A stretch of DNA of 64,000 nt from Lachnospiraceae bacterium (GTDB lineage: Bacteria > Bacillota > Clostridia > Lachnospirales > Lachnospiraceae). A program made the position numbers and the translations under genes. Of this stretch, positions 16,056 to 24,620 are shown one piece after another. The notes under the pieces were generated by a model. That model saw only the letters and a program-made list of their open reading frames with translations, had not been told where the DNA came from and did no database searches. The first letter of the stretch is position 1. Every line of letters starts with the position of its first letter. Location of the stretch: positions 1-64,000 of the forward strand of contig JAFRNR010000028.1 of the NCBI GenBank assembly GCA_017430085.1, in the 5' to 3' direction.

Positions 16056-16775
16056 ATGAAAAAGTTTATTGTTCTAGTGCTGGCCCTCGCAATGGTGCTG
16101 TCCCTGGCAGCCTGCGGCGGCAGCAGCAATCCTACCGCGGCTCCTACCACCGCTGCTCCGGAGACCACCAAGGCTCCCGAGACCACCAAGGCTCAGGATC
16201 AGACCACCGCGGCCCCTCAGGATGAGACCACGGCGGCTCCTTCCGGCGATGCCTCCTGGGAGACCAAGGGCCTGCCCGCTCTGACCAAGGGCTGCCTTTC
16301 CGGCAACATCCTGATCACCAGCGTGGGACAAAGCTCCGAAGCGGATACCGTAGCCAACCTGCTGAAGCGCGCGAAGTTCGACAACTACACCCAGAACAAC
16401 GTAGTGACCGCGGACGCCGTCACCAGTTCCTATCAGGTGCTGGTCATGGTCGTGGGCGGCTCCTCCAAGGGTCTGGGCGGCGCCGGCCTGGACCAGGATA
16501 AGGAAACGGCCCGTGTCACCGCCGTGATCGCGAAGGCTCAGGAACTCGGCCTGAAGATCGTCTGCATGCACATCGGCGGCTCCGACCGCCGCGGCACGCT
16601 GTCCGACGCTTTCATCAACCTGGCTTTCCCGGCTGCGGAATACGCCGTCGTCCTGAAGGAAGGCGATACGGATGATCTGATGAAGGGCATCCTGGCCGCC
16701 AAGAACGTGCCTACCGCCTACATCGACAAACAGCTGGAATCCCGCGACGTGCTGGCCTTCATGTTCGGCAAATAA
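16056..16775 (+). CDS. Lipoprotein of unknown function (possibly DUF6305)
   Basis: I start it at ATG 16056, with GAGGAG five bases upstream, giving 239 residues. It has a Sec lipoprotein signal with lipobox LAAC (Cys20), a Thr/Ala/Pro/Lys linker to about residue 75, then a compact domain with 'GNILITSVGQSSEA', 'VVGGSSKGLGGAGL' and 'CMHIGGSDRRG'. The alternating beta/alpha pattern suggests a small Rossmann-like domain. From memory it resembles DUF6305, not checked. It sits where a TRAP system would have its DctP binding protein but is not DctP-like. It may present substrate to the downstream permease. Confidence 0.7.
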   Translation: MKKFIVLVLALAMVLSLAACGGSSNPTAAPTTAAPETTKAPETTKAQDQTTAAPQDETTAAPSGDASWETKGLPALTKGCLSGNILITSVGQSSEADTVANLLKRAKFDNYTQNNVVTADAVTSSYQVLVMVVGGSSKGLGGAGLDQDKETARVTAVIAKAQELGLKIVCMHIGGSDRRGTLSDAFINLAFPAAEYAVVLKEGDTDDLMKGILAAKNVPTAYIDKQLESRDVLAFMFGK

Positions 16776-16790
16776 GTAAGAGCAAAGCAA

Positions 16791-16820
16791 TTCCGAGGGG
16801 CTAAATACGGCCCCCCGGAA
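16791..16820 (+). promoter_or_regulatory. Intercistronic hairpin before the permease gene
   Basis: TTCCGAGGGGC and GCCCCCCGGAA pair around an eight-base loop. There is no T-run, so it could protect the 3' end of the lipoprotein message or lower permease expression. Confidence 0.45.
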
Positions 16821-16836
16821 CACAAGGAGAAATCTT

Positions 16837-18165
16837 ATGACACCCTATATGATAACCTTCTTTGTAATGGTCGGTGTCTTCATGATCGGCTGCTTTGCCT
16901 TAAAATGGCCCGTGGGCGTGTCCATGCTGGCCGCCGCCGTCTGCGGCGCCCTGGAAGGCATGCTGGCCCACGGCACCAGCTTCATGCAGACCCTGACCGA
17001 TACGGGACGTATGCTGGTGGAAGGTGAATTCGGCTACGTCGATACCATCCTGACGATCGCGACCGCCATGATCTTCATGAAAGTCATTGAAGACAGCGGC
17101 GCCTTGGACGCCCTGTCCAGCCTGCTGATCGAAAAGTTCCACAAGGTACCGGCCGTTCTGCTGATCCTCATCATGTTCATCATCATGTTCCCCGGTATGA
17201 TCACCGGTTCCTCCACCGCAGCGGTGCTGTCCGCCGGCTCCATCATGGCGCCCGTGCTGATCCTGCTCGGCCTGGATAACGTGACCGCCGGCTCCGTCAT
17301 AGCCATGGGCGGCATACTGGGCATGATCGCGCCTCCCGTCAATACGGCGGCGCTGGTCATCTGCGCCGGCATCGACGTCCCCTATGTGGGATTCACCGGC
17401 CCCCTGCTGCTCCTGACCCTGCCTCTGGCCATCCTTTTCGTGCTGATGCTGGGCCTGCCCAAGGTGAAGAATCTGGATTATGAAAAACTGAAACCCGCCC
17501 TGGAGAAGCAGAATGCCACCCGCAAGGAATACGGCGTTAAGATCTATATCCCCTTCTTCGTGCTGCTCGTGCTGATGATCTTCTTCAAGGTCATCGCGCA
17601 GAAAGTCGGCGTAGAAGACGTGGGCATGCCTGTGATCTTCCTGGTGAGCGCCCTCGTCGGCATGTTCACCGGCCGCAAGATCAACCCGCTTAAGACCGTT
17701 CCCGCCGCCGTCCGTACCGCTACCCCCGTCATGGCCATCCTGATGGGCGTGGGTATGTTCATCGAGATCATGACCGCCACGGGCGTGCGCGGCTTCATCG
17801 TCATGACCTGCTTGCAGATCCCCGAAGCGCTGTGGATCGTCGCCTGCTGCATCAGCATCCCGCTGTTCGGCGCGGTATCCTCCTTCGGTGCCTGCTCCGT
17901 GCTGGGCGTGCCGTTCGCTTACATCTACGGCACTTACCTGGGCGGCAACGTCGTGGTCTGCCTGGCTGCCATCTCCCTGATCGCCGCCGTCGGCGACATG
18001 ATGCCTCCTACGGCTCTGGCCGGTCTGTTCGCGGCTCAGGTGACGGGCGTCAAGCAGTACACCAAGATCCTGAAGAAATGTATCATTCCGATCCTGATCC
18101 TTCTGGTATGGGCCGGCTTCATCCTTGTCAAGTCCAAGACGTTCGCCTGGTCTGTCTTCGGTTAA
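16837..18165 (+). CDS. DctM-like (TRAP-type) large permease
   Basis: A 442-residue, very hydrophobic protein with about 11-12 membrane helices. The repeated glycine/serine motifs 'MFPGMITGSSTAAVLSAGS' and 'GGILGMIAPPVNTAALV' match the large subunit of TRAP-type dicarboxylate transporters and related ion-transporter superfamily members. TRAP systems are sodium-coupled secondary transporters, usually for carboxylates. No four-helix DctQ protein is encoded beside it; a 51-residue two-helix protein follows instead. AAGGAG precedes the ATG. Substrate unknown, although flanking amidases point to an acidic amino acid derivative. Confidence 0.8.
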   Translation: MTPYMITFFVMVGVFMIGCFALKWPVGVSMLAAAVCGALEGMLAHGTSFMQTLTDTGRMLVEGEFGYVDTILTIATAMIFMKVIEDSGALDALSSLLIEKFHKVPAVLLILIMFIIMFPGMITGSSTAAVLSAGSIMAPVLILLGLDNVTAGSVIAMGGILGMIAPPVNTAALVICAGIDVPYVGFTGPLLLLTLPLAILFVLMLGLPKVKNLDYEKLKPALEKQNATRKEYGVKIYIPFFVLLVLMIFFKVIAQKVGVEDVGMPVIFLVSALVGMFTGRKINPLKTVPAAVRTATPVMAILMGVGMFIEIMTATGVRGFIVMTCLQIPEALWIVACCISIPLFGAVSSFGACSVLGVPFAYIYGTYLGGNVVVCLAAISLIAAVGDMMPPTALAGLFAAQVTGVKQYTKILKKCIIPILILLVWAGFILVKSKTFAWSVFG

Positions 18166-18183
18166 GGAAAGGAGGAAAAAACA

Positions 18184-18339
18184 ATGTCGTTAACAACTAT
18201 CGTATATCTGGTAATTGCCGCGATCGTTTTCCTCAGCGTCCTGTACAACCTGGTCACCAAGGAAGAGAAAGTGGTCGACAAGATCGCCTGCGCCATGATC
18301 CTGGTCCCTCTGGCCCTGCGCCTGCTCATGATCAAGTAG
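18184..18339 (+). CDS. Small membrane protein (51 residues), candidate transporter subunit
   Basis: The frame from ATG 18184 encodes M-S-L-T-T-I-V-Y and ends at TAG 18337-18339. AAGGAGG (18169-18175) stands eight bases before the start. The product has two hydrophobic helices ('IVYLVIAAIVFLSVLY' and 'IACAMILVPLALRLLMI') separated by a charged turn 'NLVTKEEKVVDK', predicting a helical hairpin with both ends on the same side. Its place between the permease and deacylase genes, with a good ribosome binding site on each side, argues for a real gene, perhaps a minimal stand-in for DctQ. Confidence 0.75.
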   Translation: MSLTTIVYLVIAAIVFLSVLYNLVTKEEKVVDKIACAMILVPLALRLLMIK

Positions 18340-18349
18340 GAGGTGCGGC

Positions 18350-19549
18350 ATGGCAAGCAATGTGAAGAAAAAAGGTATTATCAGTACCTGCGTGATCCTG
18401 GCCGTCGCCATTTTCATGGCAGTCTACGCCGGGATGAGCTTCAACAAGAAGCGCAACTTCGTGGAAGACGTGGTCACCGAAGGCTCCGCCGTGACGAAGA
18501 CCATGAAGCTTTCCACCTATAACTCTTATCTGGCCAACACATTCGGCGATGTGGACATCTACGTGCTGGAAGGCGAGGAACCCGGCGGCCAGGCCCTGAT
18601 CCTGGGCGGAACCCACGCCAACGAGCCGGCCGGCCATATGGCCGCCATCGTGATGCTGGAGCAGTTCAAGCCCACCAAGGGCACTGTGTACGTGATCCCG
18701 GACATCTGCAAGTCCGGCCTGTCGCACAACGACCCGCTGGAAGGCACGCCCCAGTACATCCACTTCACCACGGCCGACGGCAACGTCCGGACCTTCCATT
18801 TCGGATCCCGCGCGTCCAACCCGATCGACCAGTGGCCCGACCCGGACACCTACCTGCACACCTCCGGCGACTGGGAGCCGCTGCATCTGCCTGAAAACGC
18901 GCAGACCACGCAGACCCTGTCCGGTTCCGAAGTGCGCAACCAGAACCGCTGCTACCCCGGCATCGCGAACGGCACCCTGACGGAGAAGGTCTCCTATGCG
19001 GTCACCAACATGATCAAGACCCTGAACATCGACATGATCATCGACCTGCATGAGTCCAGCCCGGAATACGCCGTGAACAACGCCATCGTGGCGCACGCGA
19101 ACGCGATGGAGATCGCGGGCATGGCCAAGGCGCTGACGCTGGAAGAAGAGAAGGGCATCGCCATCAAGGTCGAGCCTTCGCCTATCAACCTGCGCGGCCT
19201 GACCCACCGTGAGCTCGGCGACTATACCGACGCGTTCGCCCTGCTGTGCGAAGTGGGCAACCCGTCCCAGGGCCGTTTCCGCGGCTACACGGATGAGGAA
19301 CTGGCCATCACCGGCAAGGACCCCTGCTACAAGGTAGCCAGCGAGATTCACAACGGCGCCCTGCTGTACGTGGACTACAGCTCCGGCGACTTCCCCATTT
19401 CCCTGCGTGTCGCACGTCACATCGCGACCGTCGCGGCCCTGATCGACGAGATGGGCTATGAATATCCGGAGAAGGAGATCATTATCGACAACGTCCCGGA
19501 TTACGACGAAATGGTCGCCGCCGACGATCTGGGCCTGTGGCTGCGCTAA
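18350..19549 (+). CDS. Membrane-anchored zinc deacylase (succinylglutamate desuccinylase/aspartoacylase-like)
   Basis: The 399-residue protein has one N-terminal membrane helix (about residues 9-27) and a large domain presumably outside the membrane. The zinc motif HxxE is seen in 'GGTHANEPAGH', a further His in 'IIDLHESS', and a likely catalytic Glu in 'LLCEVGN'. The family (M14-like AstE/ASPA) hydrolyses N-acyl groups from acidic amino acids such as N-acetylaspartate or N-succinylglutamate. AGGAGG lies eight bases before the ATG. With the exported GGT it suggests release of glutamate or aspartate conjugates outside the cell before uptake; this is inference. Confidence 0.8.
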   Translation: MASNVKKKGIISTCVILAVAIFMAVYAGMSFNKKRNFVEDVVTEGSAVTKTMKLSTYNSYLANTFGDVDIYVLEGEEPGGQALILGGTHANEPAGHMAAIVMLEQFKPTKGTVYVIPDICKSGLSHNDPLEGTPQYIHFTTADGNVRTFHFGSRASNPIDQWPDPDTYLHTSGDWEPLHLPENAQTTQTLSGSEVRNQNRCYPGIANGTLTEKVSYAVTNMIKTLNIDMIIDLHESSPEYAVNNAIVAHANAMEIAGMAKALTLEEEKGIAIKVEPSPINLRGLTHRELGDYTDAFALLCEVGNPSQGRFRGYTDEELAITGKDPCYKVASEIHNGALLYVDYSSGDFPISLRVARHIATVAALIDEMGYEYPEKEIIIDNVPDYDEMVAADDLGLWLR

Positions 19550-19581
19550 AGCGCCCCGCTGTCCGGAACAACTGAAAAAGG

Positions 19582-19610
19582 CCCGTCACCTTTGCGGTGG
19601 CGGGTCTTTT
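19582..19610 (+). terminator. Rho-independent terminator of the transport locus
   Basis: CCCGTCACC (19582-19590) pairs with GGTGGCGGG (19596-19604) with one G-T pair, followed by TCTTTT. The A-run on its left may let it also serve the convergent regulator gene. Confidence 0.75.
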
Positions 19611-19611
19611 G

Positions 19612-20019
19612 TTATGAGGCGGGGCTGTCGCTGCCGCCGTTTTCCGGAAAGGCGTTCATGTCCGGCGGCCGGCTGCAGATCCGCTGCCAGCGCAGGCATT
19701 CGAGGATCGTTTTCCGGCCCCGCGCGTCCGCCGCCATGTAGTTGGCGTACAGGAATTCCGGCGTCACCCGGGGCTGCATCGGGGAAAGGTCGTGCCGCCG
19801 CATCCCCGTTTTCCGTGCGGAAAGACGGTCCGACAGCCGGATCAGGTACGGCAGGTAAAAACGCAGCAGCGCTTCTTCCTTCTCCGGCGGGATCCGGGCG
19901 ATCAGACCTTCTTCATAACGGTACAGCGTGGACGGGGACAGACCCAGGCGGGCCGCTGCCTCGCGCAAAGACAGACCGCTTTCCCGGCGGCCCGCTTTGA
20001 TCAGGTAGTGCAGTGACAT
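19612..20019 (-). CDS. XRE-type helix-turn-helix protein
   Basis: From ATG 20019 (GGAG five bases upstream) the product has 135 residues. Residues 3-50 form an XRE/Cro helix-turn-helix, 'ESGLSLREAAARLGLSPSTLYRYEEG'. The remainder is a short Arg-rich region with no family I recognise. A longer start adds a stretch unlike any DNA-binding protein, so I prefer 20019. It converges on the transport locus and diverges from pckA, and could regulate either. Confidence 0.7.
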   Translation of the reverse strand: MSLHYLIKAGRRESGLSLREAAARLGLSPSTLYRYEEGLIARIPPEKEEALLRFYLPYLIRLSDRLSARKTGMRRHDLSPMQPRVTPEFLYANYMAADARGRKTILECLRWQRICSRPPDMNAFPENGGSDSPAS

Positions 20020-20096
20020 GTTGCTCCGTTCCTGGGGGGACACCCTCATCATAATCAGAAAAAGCTGAAAAAACAAGAGGCTTTTTCCTGAAAACC

Positions 20097-20125
20097 TTGT
20101 CTTTCCCGGAAGATGATGTTAGAAT
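20097..20125 (+). promoter_or_regulatory. Sigma-A promoter of pckA
   Basis: TTGTCT (20097-20102) and TAGAAT (20120-20125) are separated by 17 bases. No cre-like palindrome was evident nearby. Confidence 0.75.
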
Positions 20126-20178
20126 AACAGCAGTATACAGGAGCGTATGCTATATTAACACGTTCACAGGAGGACGAA

Positions 20179-21762
20179 ATGAAGACTATCAGTTTAAGAA
20201 GCCTGGGCATTATCAACACCCTGGCCGTTTACCGCAACCTGACCCCGGCCGAACTGACGGAAGAGGCCCTGCTGCGCGGCGAAGGCATTTTAAGCAAGAC
20301 CGGTGCCTTAGTTGTCGATACGGGCAAGTATACCGGCCGTTCTCCGGATGACAAATTCATTGTGGACGTCCCGAAGATCCACAACAAGATCGCCTGGGGC
20401 AAAGTCAACCGCCCCATCAGCCTGGAGAAGTACAAAGCCATCCGGGCCAAAATGGTGGCTTACCTCCAGAACCGCGAACTGTACGTGTTCGACGGCTTTG
20501 CCGGCGCCGACCCCGTCTGCACCAAGAAATTCCGCATCGTGAACGAACTGGCCAGCCAGAACCTGTTCATCCACCAGCTGCTGATCCGTCCGACGGAAGA
20601 AGAACTGAAGAACTTCGGCAAGCCGGACTTCACCATCATCTGCGCCCCCGGCTTCCACTGCGACGCGAAAGCCGACGGTGTGCACTCCGAAGCCGCCATC
20701 CTGGTCAACTACGTGGACAAGGAAGTCCTGATCGCGGGCTCCGCCTACGCCGGCGAGATCAAGAAGAGCGTCTTCTCCGTCATGAACTTCCTGATGCCCC
20801 TGGAAGGCGTCCTGCCGATGCACTGCTCCGCCAACATGGATCCCGAAACGCACGAGACCGCCATTTTCTTCGGCCTGTCCGGCACCGGCAAGACCACCCT
20901 GTCCGCCGACCCGAACCGCAAGCTGATCGGCGATGACGAGCACGGCTGGTCCGAGCGCGGCGTCTTCAACTTTGAAGGCGGCTGCTACGCGAAGTGCATC
21001 AATCTGAAAGAAGAGAACGAACCGGAGATCTTCCACGCCATCCGCTTCGGCTCCCTGGTCGAAAACGTCACCATCGACGAGGATACGCGCGAACTGGATT
21101 TCGACGACGCCTCCAAGACCGAGAACACCCGCGTGGGCTACCCCATCGAGTACATCGACAACGCGCAGATCCCCGGCGTGGGCGGCATCCCGAAAGTGGT
21201 CATCTTCCTGACTGCGGACGCGTTCGGCGTCCTGCCTCCCATTTCCCGCCTGGACAAGAACGCGGCCATGTACCACTTCGTGACCGGCTTCACCTCCAAA
21301 CTGGCCGGCACGGAACGCGGTGTCAAAGAGCCCCAGCCCACCTTCTCCACCCTGTTCGGCGAGCCCTTCATGCCGATGGATCCCGAAGTCTACGCGAAGA
21401 TGCTGGGCGACAAGCTGGACAAATACGGCACCAAGGTCTACCTGGTCAACACCGGCTGGTCCGGCGGCTCCTACGGCGTCGGCTCCCGCATGAAACTGTC
21501 CTACACGCGCGCCATGGTCACCGCGGCCCTGAACGGCGAACTGGAAAAAGTCGAGTACAAGCATGACAAGATCTTCAACCTGGACGTGCCGCAGAGCTGC
21601 CCCGGCGTGCCGAAGAACATCATGAACCCGCGCGACACCTGGGCGGACAAGAAGGAATACGACGCCACGGCCAAGCGCCTGGCCGGTATGTTCCGCGACA
21701 ATTTCGCCAAGAAGTATCCCGACATGGCGAAGGAAATCGTGGAAGCGGGTCCGAAGGCCTGA
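20179..21762 (+). CDS. pckA: Phosphoenolpyruvate carboxykinase (ATP)
   Basis: The enzyme interconverts oxaloacetate plus ATP with phosphoenolpyruvate, CO2 and ADP. In anaerobes it often runs in the carboxylating direction to make succinate or aspartate precursors. The 527-residue length fits the ATP-dependent class, and the P-loop 'GLSGTGKTTLSAD' and 'GDDEHGWSERGVFNFEGG' are characteristic, as is the Arg-containing 'TGKYTGRSPDDKF' near the N terminus. AGGAGG lies six bases before the ATG. It stands alone under its own promoter, with a hairpin downstream at 21793-21816. Confidence 0.96.
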   Translation: MKTISLRSLGIINTLAVYRNLTPAELTEEALLRGEGILSKTGALVVDTGKYTGRSPDDKFIVDVPKIHNKIAWGKVNRPISLEKYKAIRAKMVAYLQNRELYVFDGFAGADPVCTKKFRIVNELASQNLFIHQLLIRPTEEELKNFGKPDFTIICAPGFHCDAKADGVHSEAAILVNYVDKEVLIAGSAYAGEIKKSVFSVMNFLMPLEGVLPMHCSANMDPETHETAIFFGLSGTGKTTLSADPNRKLIGDDEHGWSERGVFNFEGGCYAKCINLKEENEPEIFHAIRFGSLVENVTIDEDTRELDFDDASKTENTRVGYPIEYIDNAQIPGVGGIPKVVIFLTADAFGVLPPISRLDKNAAMYHFVTGFTSKLAGTERGVKEPQPTFSTLFGEPFMPMDPEVYAKMLGDKLDKYGTKVYLVNTGWSGGSYGVGSRMKLSYTRAMVTAALNGELEKVEYKHDKIFNLDVPQSCPGVPKNIMNPRDTWADKKEYDATAKRLAGMFRDNFAKKYPDMAKEIVEAGPKA

Positions 21763-21792
21763 CGCCGCGCAGACAGGAACACAAACCGGAAC

Positions 21793-21816
21793 GGGAGGGC
21801 GCCTTTCCGCCCTCCC
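21793..21816 (+). terminator. Strong hairpin after pckA
   Basis: GGGAGGGCG and CGCCCTCCC form a perfect nine-base stem around a six-base loop. The T-run is missing (CTCCCCTCTC follows), so termination is uncertain; it may instead protect the pckA transcript end. Confidence 0.45.
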
Positions 21817-21852
21817 TCCCCTCTCAGGCAATACGATAGGAGAGAAGACAGT

Positions 21853-22230
21853 ATGGATAACGAACTGCTCAAATCAGTTCATGTGGTCGCGGAATTATCC
21901 AACTCCGGGACCGTTTACGCGGCGGACGACGTATTCTCCACCGTGGTCGGCCTCAACGCCTCCGACGTGGACGGCGTGCTGGGCCTTTCGGACCTCAACA
22001 CCGGCGAACTGATCACCAAGATCAACAACAAGACCCTGACCAAGGCCCTGCGCTTTGATTTTTCGGATGAAGCCGTCTCGGTCCTGGTCGGCATCATCGT
22101 GACGGCCGGCTCCAACCTGCTGGGCGTCAGCCGCGCCGTGCAGAACAAGGTTGCTTCCGCCGTGCAGGATATGATCGGCATCTCGCTCGCGGCGGTGAAC
22201 ATCCAGATCTCCGACGTGAGAAGCAGGTGA
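21853..22230 (+). CDS. Asp23/Gls24 family envelope-stress protein
   Basis: A 125-residue protein with the family core 'VYAADDVFSTVVGLNASDVDGVLG' and the C-terminal 'VQNKVASAVQDMIGI...VNIQISDV' pattern, seen in small alkaline-shock proteins of the YqhY type. In Bacillota this gene typically precedes nusB, exactly as here, and is linked to membrane lipid homeostasis. TAGGAG lies about ten bases before the ATG. The stop overlaps the GTG of nusB by four bases. Confidence 0.88.
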   Translation: MDNELLKSVHVVAELSNSGTVYAADDVFSTVVGLNASDVDGVLGLSDLNTGELITKINNKTLTKALRFDFSDEAVSVLVGIIVTAGSNLLGVSRAVQNKVASAVQDMIGISLAAVNIQISDVRSR

Positions 22231-22739
22231 GCTCAGACATGACCGAACTGGAAAAGGAAAACCCGGTCGATCCGAAGGTCGCCGCGTACCGTCAGCGGAG
22301 ACGGTTCGTCTTCGAGCAATTGTTTATGTGCCAGTTTTATCCGCCCGAAGAAGTGGACGGACAGCTGGAAAACTTAGTATGCAATGAAGACCTGATGGAA
22401 GAGCTGGAAGAAAACGACCTTCCGGCGGAAGATGTCGCGGCTCTGAAAGAGAAAGCGGCCCGCATCATGGCCTGCCGCGAAGAACTGGACGCCCGCATCG
22501 ACGAAGTCGCCACCGGCTGGAAGACTTCCCGCATGGGCCGCACGGAGCTTTCCCTGCTGCGCCAGGCGCTGTACGAGATCCTGTACGAAAGCGACACCGT
22601 CCCGTACCGCGTCGCCATCAACGAGGCCGTCGAAATGGCTAAGATCTACGGAGAAAAGGACGCTCCCGGCTTTGTCAACGGCGTGCTGGGCCGGCTCGTG
22701 AGGAGCATGGGCCTGGCGGAGGACGGGCCCGGAGCGTAA
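22227..22739 (+). CDS. nusB: Transcription antitermination factor NusB
   Basis: NusB binds boxA RNA with NusE (S10) to prevent termination in rRNA operons. The 170-residue protein begins at a GTG overlapping the upstream stop (GTGA). It contains the conserved helices 'RRRRFVFEQLF'-like start (residues 22-32), 'RMGRTELSLLRQALYEILY' and 'AINEAVEMAKIYG...GFVNGVLGRL'. It is somewhat longer than usual because of an acidic central insertion (EELEENDLPAED). Confidence 0.92.
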   Translation: MSSDMTELEKENPVDPKVAAYRQRRRFVFEQLFMCQFYPPEEVDGQLENLVCNEDLMEELEENDLPAEDVAALKEKAARIMACREELDARIDEVATGWKTSRMGRTELSLLRQALYEILYESDTVPYRVAINEAVEMAKIYGEKDAPGFVNGVLGRLVRSMGLAEDGPGA

Positions 22740-22745
22740 AGCTGC

Positions 22746-24620
22746 ATGAGTATTCTGGAACAGATCAAGAAGACCGGCGATATAAAACACGTCGCACCTC
22801 AGGACTATGAGGCCCTGGCCGCGGAGATCCGCCGGTTTTTAATAACGAAAGTCAGTCGGACCGGAGGCCACCTGGCCTCCAATTTGGGTGCCGTGGAACT
22901 CACCATGGCGCTACACGTCGTGTTCGACCCCCCTCACGACAAACTCATCTTTGATGTGGGACATCAGAGTTATACCCATAAACTGCTGACCGGCCGCAAG
23001 GACGGTTTTGATACGCTGCGTTCCTACGGCGGCATGAGCGGCTTCCCGAAAAGCGCGGAAAGCGACTGCGACGTATTTGATACGGGTCACAGCTCCACCT
23101 CCATCTCCGCCGGCCTCGGCCTCGCGCAGGCGCGCGCGCTGTCCGGCGAAGACTATGCGGTGGTCTGCGTGATCGGCGACGGCTCCATGACCGGCGGCCT
23201 CGCCTTTGAGGCGCTCAACAACGCGGGGCAGGTCAAAGGCAATTTCATCATCGTCATCAACGACAACGACAAGTCCATCGGCGACAACGTCGGCGGCATG
23301 TCCAGCACCTTCCAGAACCTGCGCACCGCGCCGCGCTACAACCGCATGAAGCAGAAAGTGAAGCGGTCGCTGGACAAGATCCCCACCGTGGGCGGCGTCA
23401 TGGTCCGCCACATCGGCCGGGCGAAGGAAGCGGTCAAGCAGATCCTTCTGCCCAACATGTATTTTGAGTCCATGGGCCTGACCTACCTGGGCCCCATCGA
23501 CGGGCATGACATGAAGGCTCTGATCCACACCCTGCGTAACGCCCGGCGCCTGGACCGTCCGGTAGTCGTGCACGTAGTCACGCAGAAGGGGAAGGGGTAT
23601 TCCTTCGCCGAGCAGGATCCGGAGCGCTTCCACGGGATCGGGCCGTTTGACGTGCAGACGGGCCGCTGCCTGGAACCGAAAAAGAGAACTTATACGGACG
23701 AGATCGCGGACGGCATGCTGCGCCTCGGCGCCGCCAGCCATAAGGTCTGCGCCATCACGGCGGCCATGGCCTACGGCACGGGCCTGATCCCGTTCCAGAA
23801 GGCTTTCCCGGACCGCTTCTTCGACGTCGGCATCGCCGAACAGCACGCGGTAGCTTTCGCCGCAGGCCTGGCCAAAGGCGGTTATAAACCTTATGTCTGC
23901 ATTTATTCGACCTTCCTGCAGCGCGCGTATGACCAGATCGTGCACGACGCAGCCCTGCAGAAACTGCCCGTCACGTTCCTGATCGACCGGGCCGGCCTCG
24001 TAGGCGCGGACGGTCCCACGCACCATGGCATGCAGGACTCCGGTTTTCTGCAGACGGTTCCCGGCTTGACCGTTCTGGCTCCGCGCGACGGCGCTGAACT
24101 GCAGGCCATGCTGGACTACAGCCTGACCTTTGACGGTCCCCTCGCGATCCGCTACCCGCGCGCGGAAGTGCCGGAAGCGTCGGCGGAAGAGGAGCACGCG
24201 CCTCTCGAATACGGCAAAGCGGAGATCCTGCAGCAGGGCAGCGGCGTCGCGATCCTGGCTGCGGGCCATCTGGCGGAAAACGCCCGGAAAACGCTTCCTT
24301 TGCTGGAGCAGGCCGGCATCCGCGCCACGCTGGTCAACGCCCGCTTTGTGAAACCTTTTGATACGGAACTTCTGCGGAGCCTCTCCGCGAACCATGACCT
24401 CATCGCCGTCCTCGAAGAAAACAACCGCAGCGGCGGTCTGGGCGAACACGTCGCGGACTTCTGCGAACAGGAAATGCTGCCCTGCCGCGTGCTGGACCTG
24501 GCCCCGGACGACGCTTTTTACCCCCAGGGCGACATGGCGCACCTGTACCGCGATCTGGGCTGGCTGCCGGAACAGATTTGCGAACGCATCCTGCGGCAGC
24601 GGGAGAGAGGGAACGCATGA
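22746..24620 (+). CDS. dxs: 1-deoxy-D-xylulose-5-phosphate synthase
   Basis: This thiamine-diphosphate enzyme condenses pyruvate and glyceraldehyde-3-phosphate in the first step of the MEP isoprenoid pathway. The 624 residues match the family. Motifs are 'GHQSYTHKLLTGR', the ThDP/Mg loop 'GDGSMTGGLAFEALNNAG', the catalytic Glu in 'DVGIAEQHAV' and 'DRAGLVGADGPTHHG'. It lies six bases after nusB and overlaps tlyA by four bases. Confidence 0.96.
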   Translation: MSILEQIKKTGDIKHVAPQDYEALAAEIRRFLITKVSRTGGHLASNLGAVELTMALHVVFDPPHDKLIFDVGHQSYTHKLLTGRKDGFDTLRSYGGMSGFPKSAESDCDVFDTGHSSTSISAGLGLAQARALSGEDYAVVCVIGDGSMTGGLAFEALNNAGQVKGNFIIVINDNDKSIGDNVGGMSSTFQNLRTAPRYNRMKQKVKRSLDKIPTVGGVMVRHIGRAKEAVKQILLPNMYFESMGLTYLGPIDGHDMKALIHTLRNARRLDRPVVVHVVTQKGKGYSFAEQDPERFHGIGPFDVQTGRCLEPKKRTYTDEIADGMLRLGAASHKVCAITAAMAYGTGLIPFQKAFPDRFFDVGIAEQHAVAFAAGLAKGGYKPYVCIYSTFLQRAYDQIVHDAALQKLPVTFLIDRAGLVGADGPTHHGMQDSGFLQTVPGLTVLAPRDGAELQAMLDYSLTFDGPLAIRYPRAEVPEASAEEEHAPLEYGKAEILQQGSGVAILAAGHLAENARKTLPLLEQAGIRATLVNARFVKPFDTELLRSLSANHDLIAVLEENNRSGGLGEHVADFCEQEMLPCRVLDLAPDDAFYPQGDMAHLYRDLGWLPEQICERILRQRERGNA

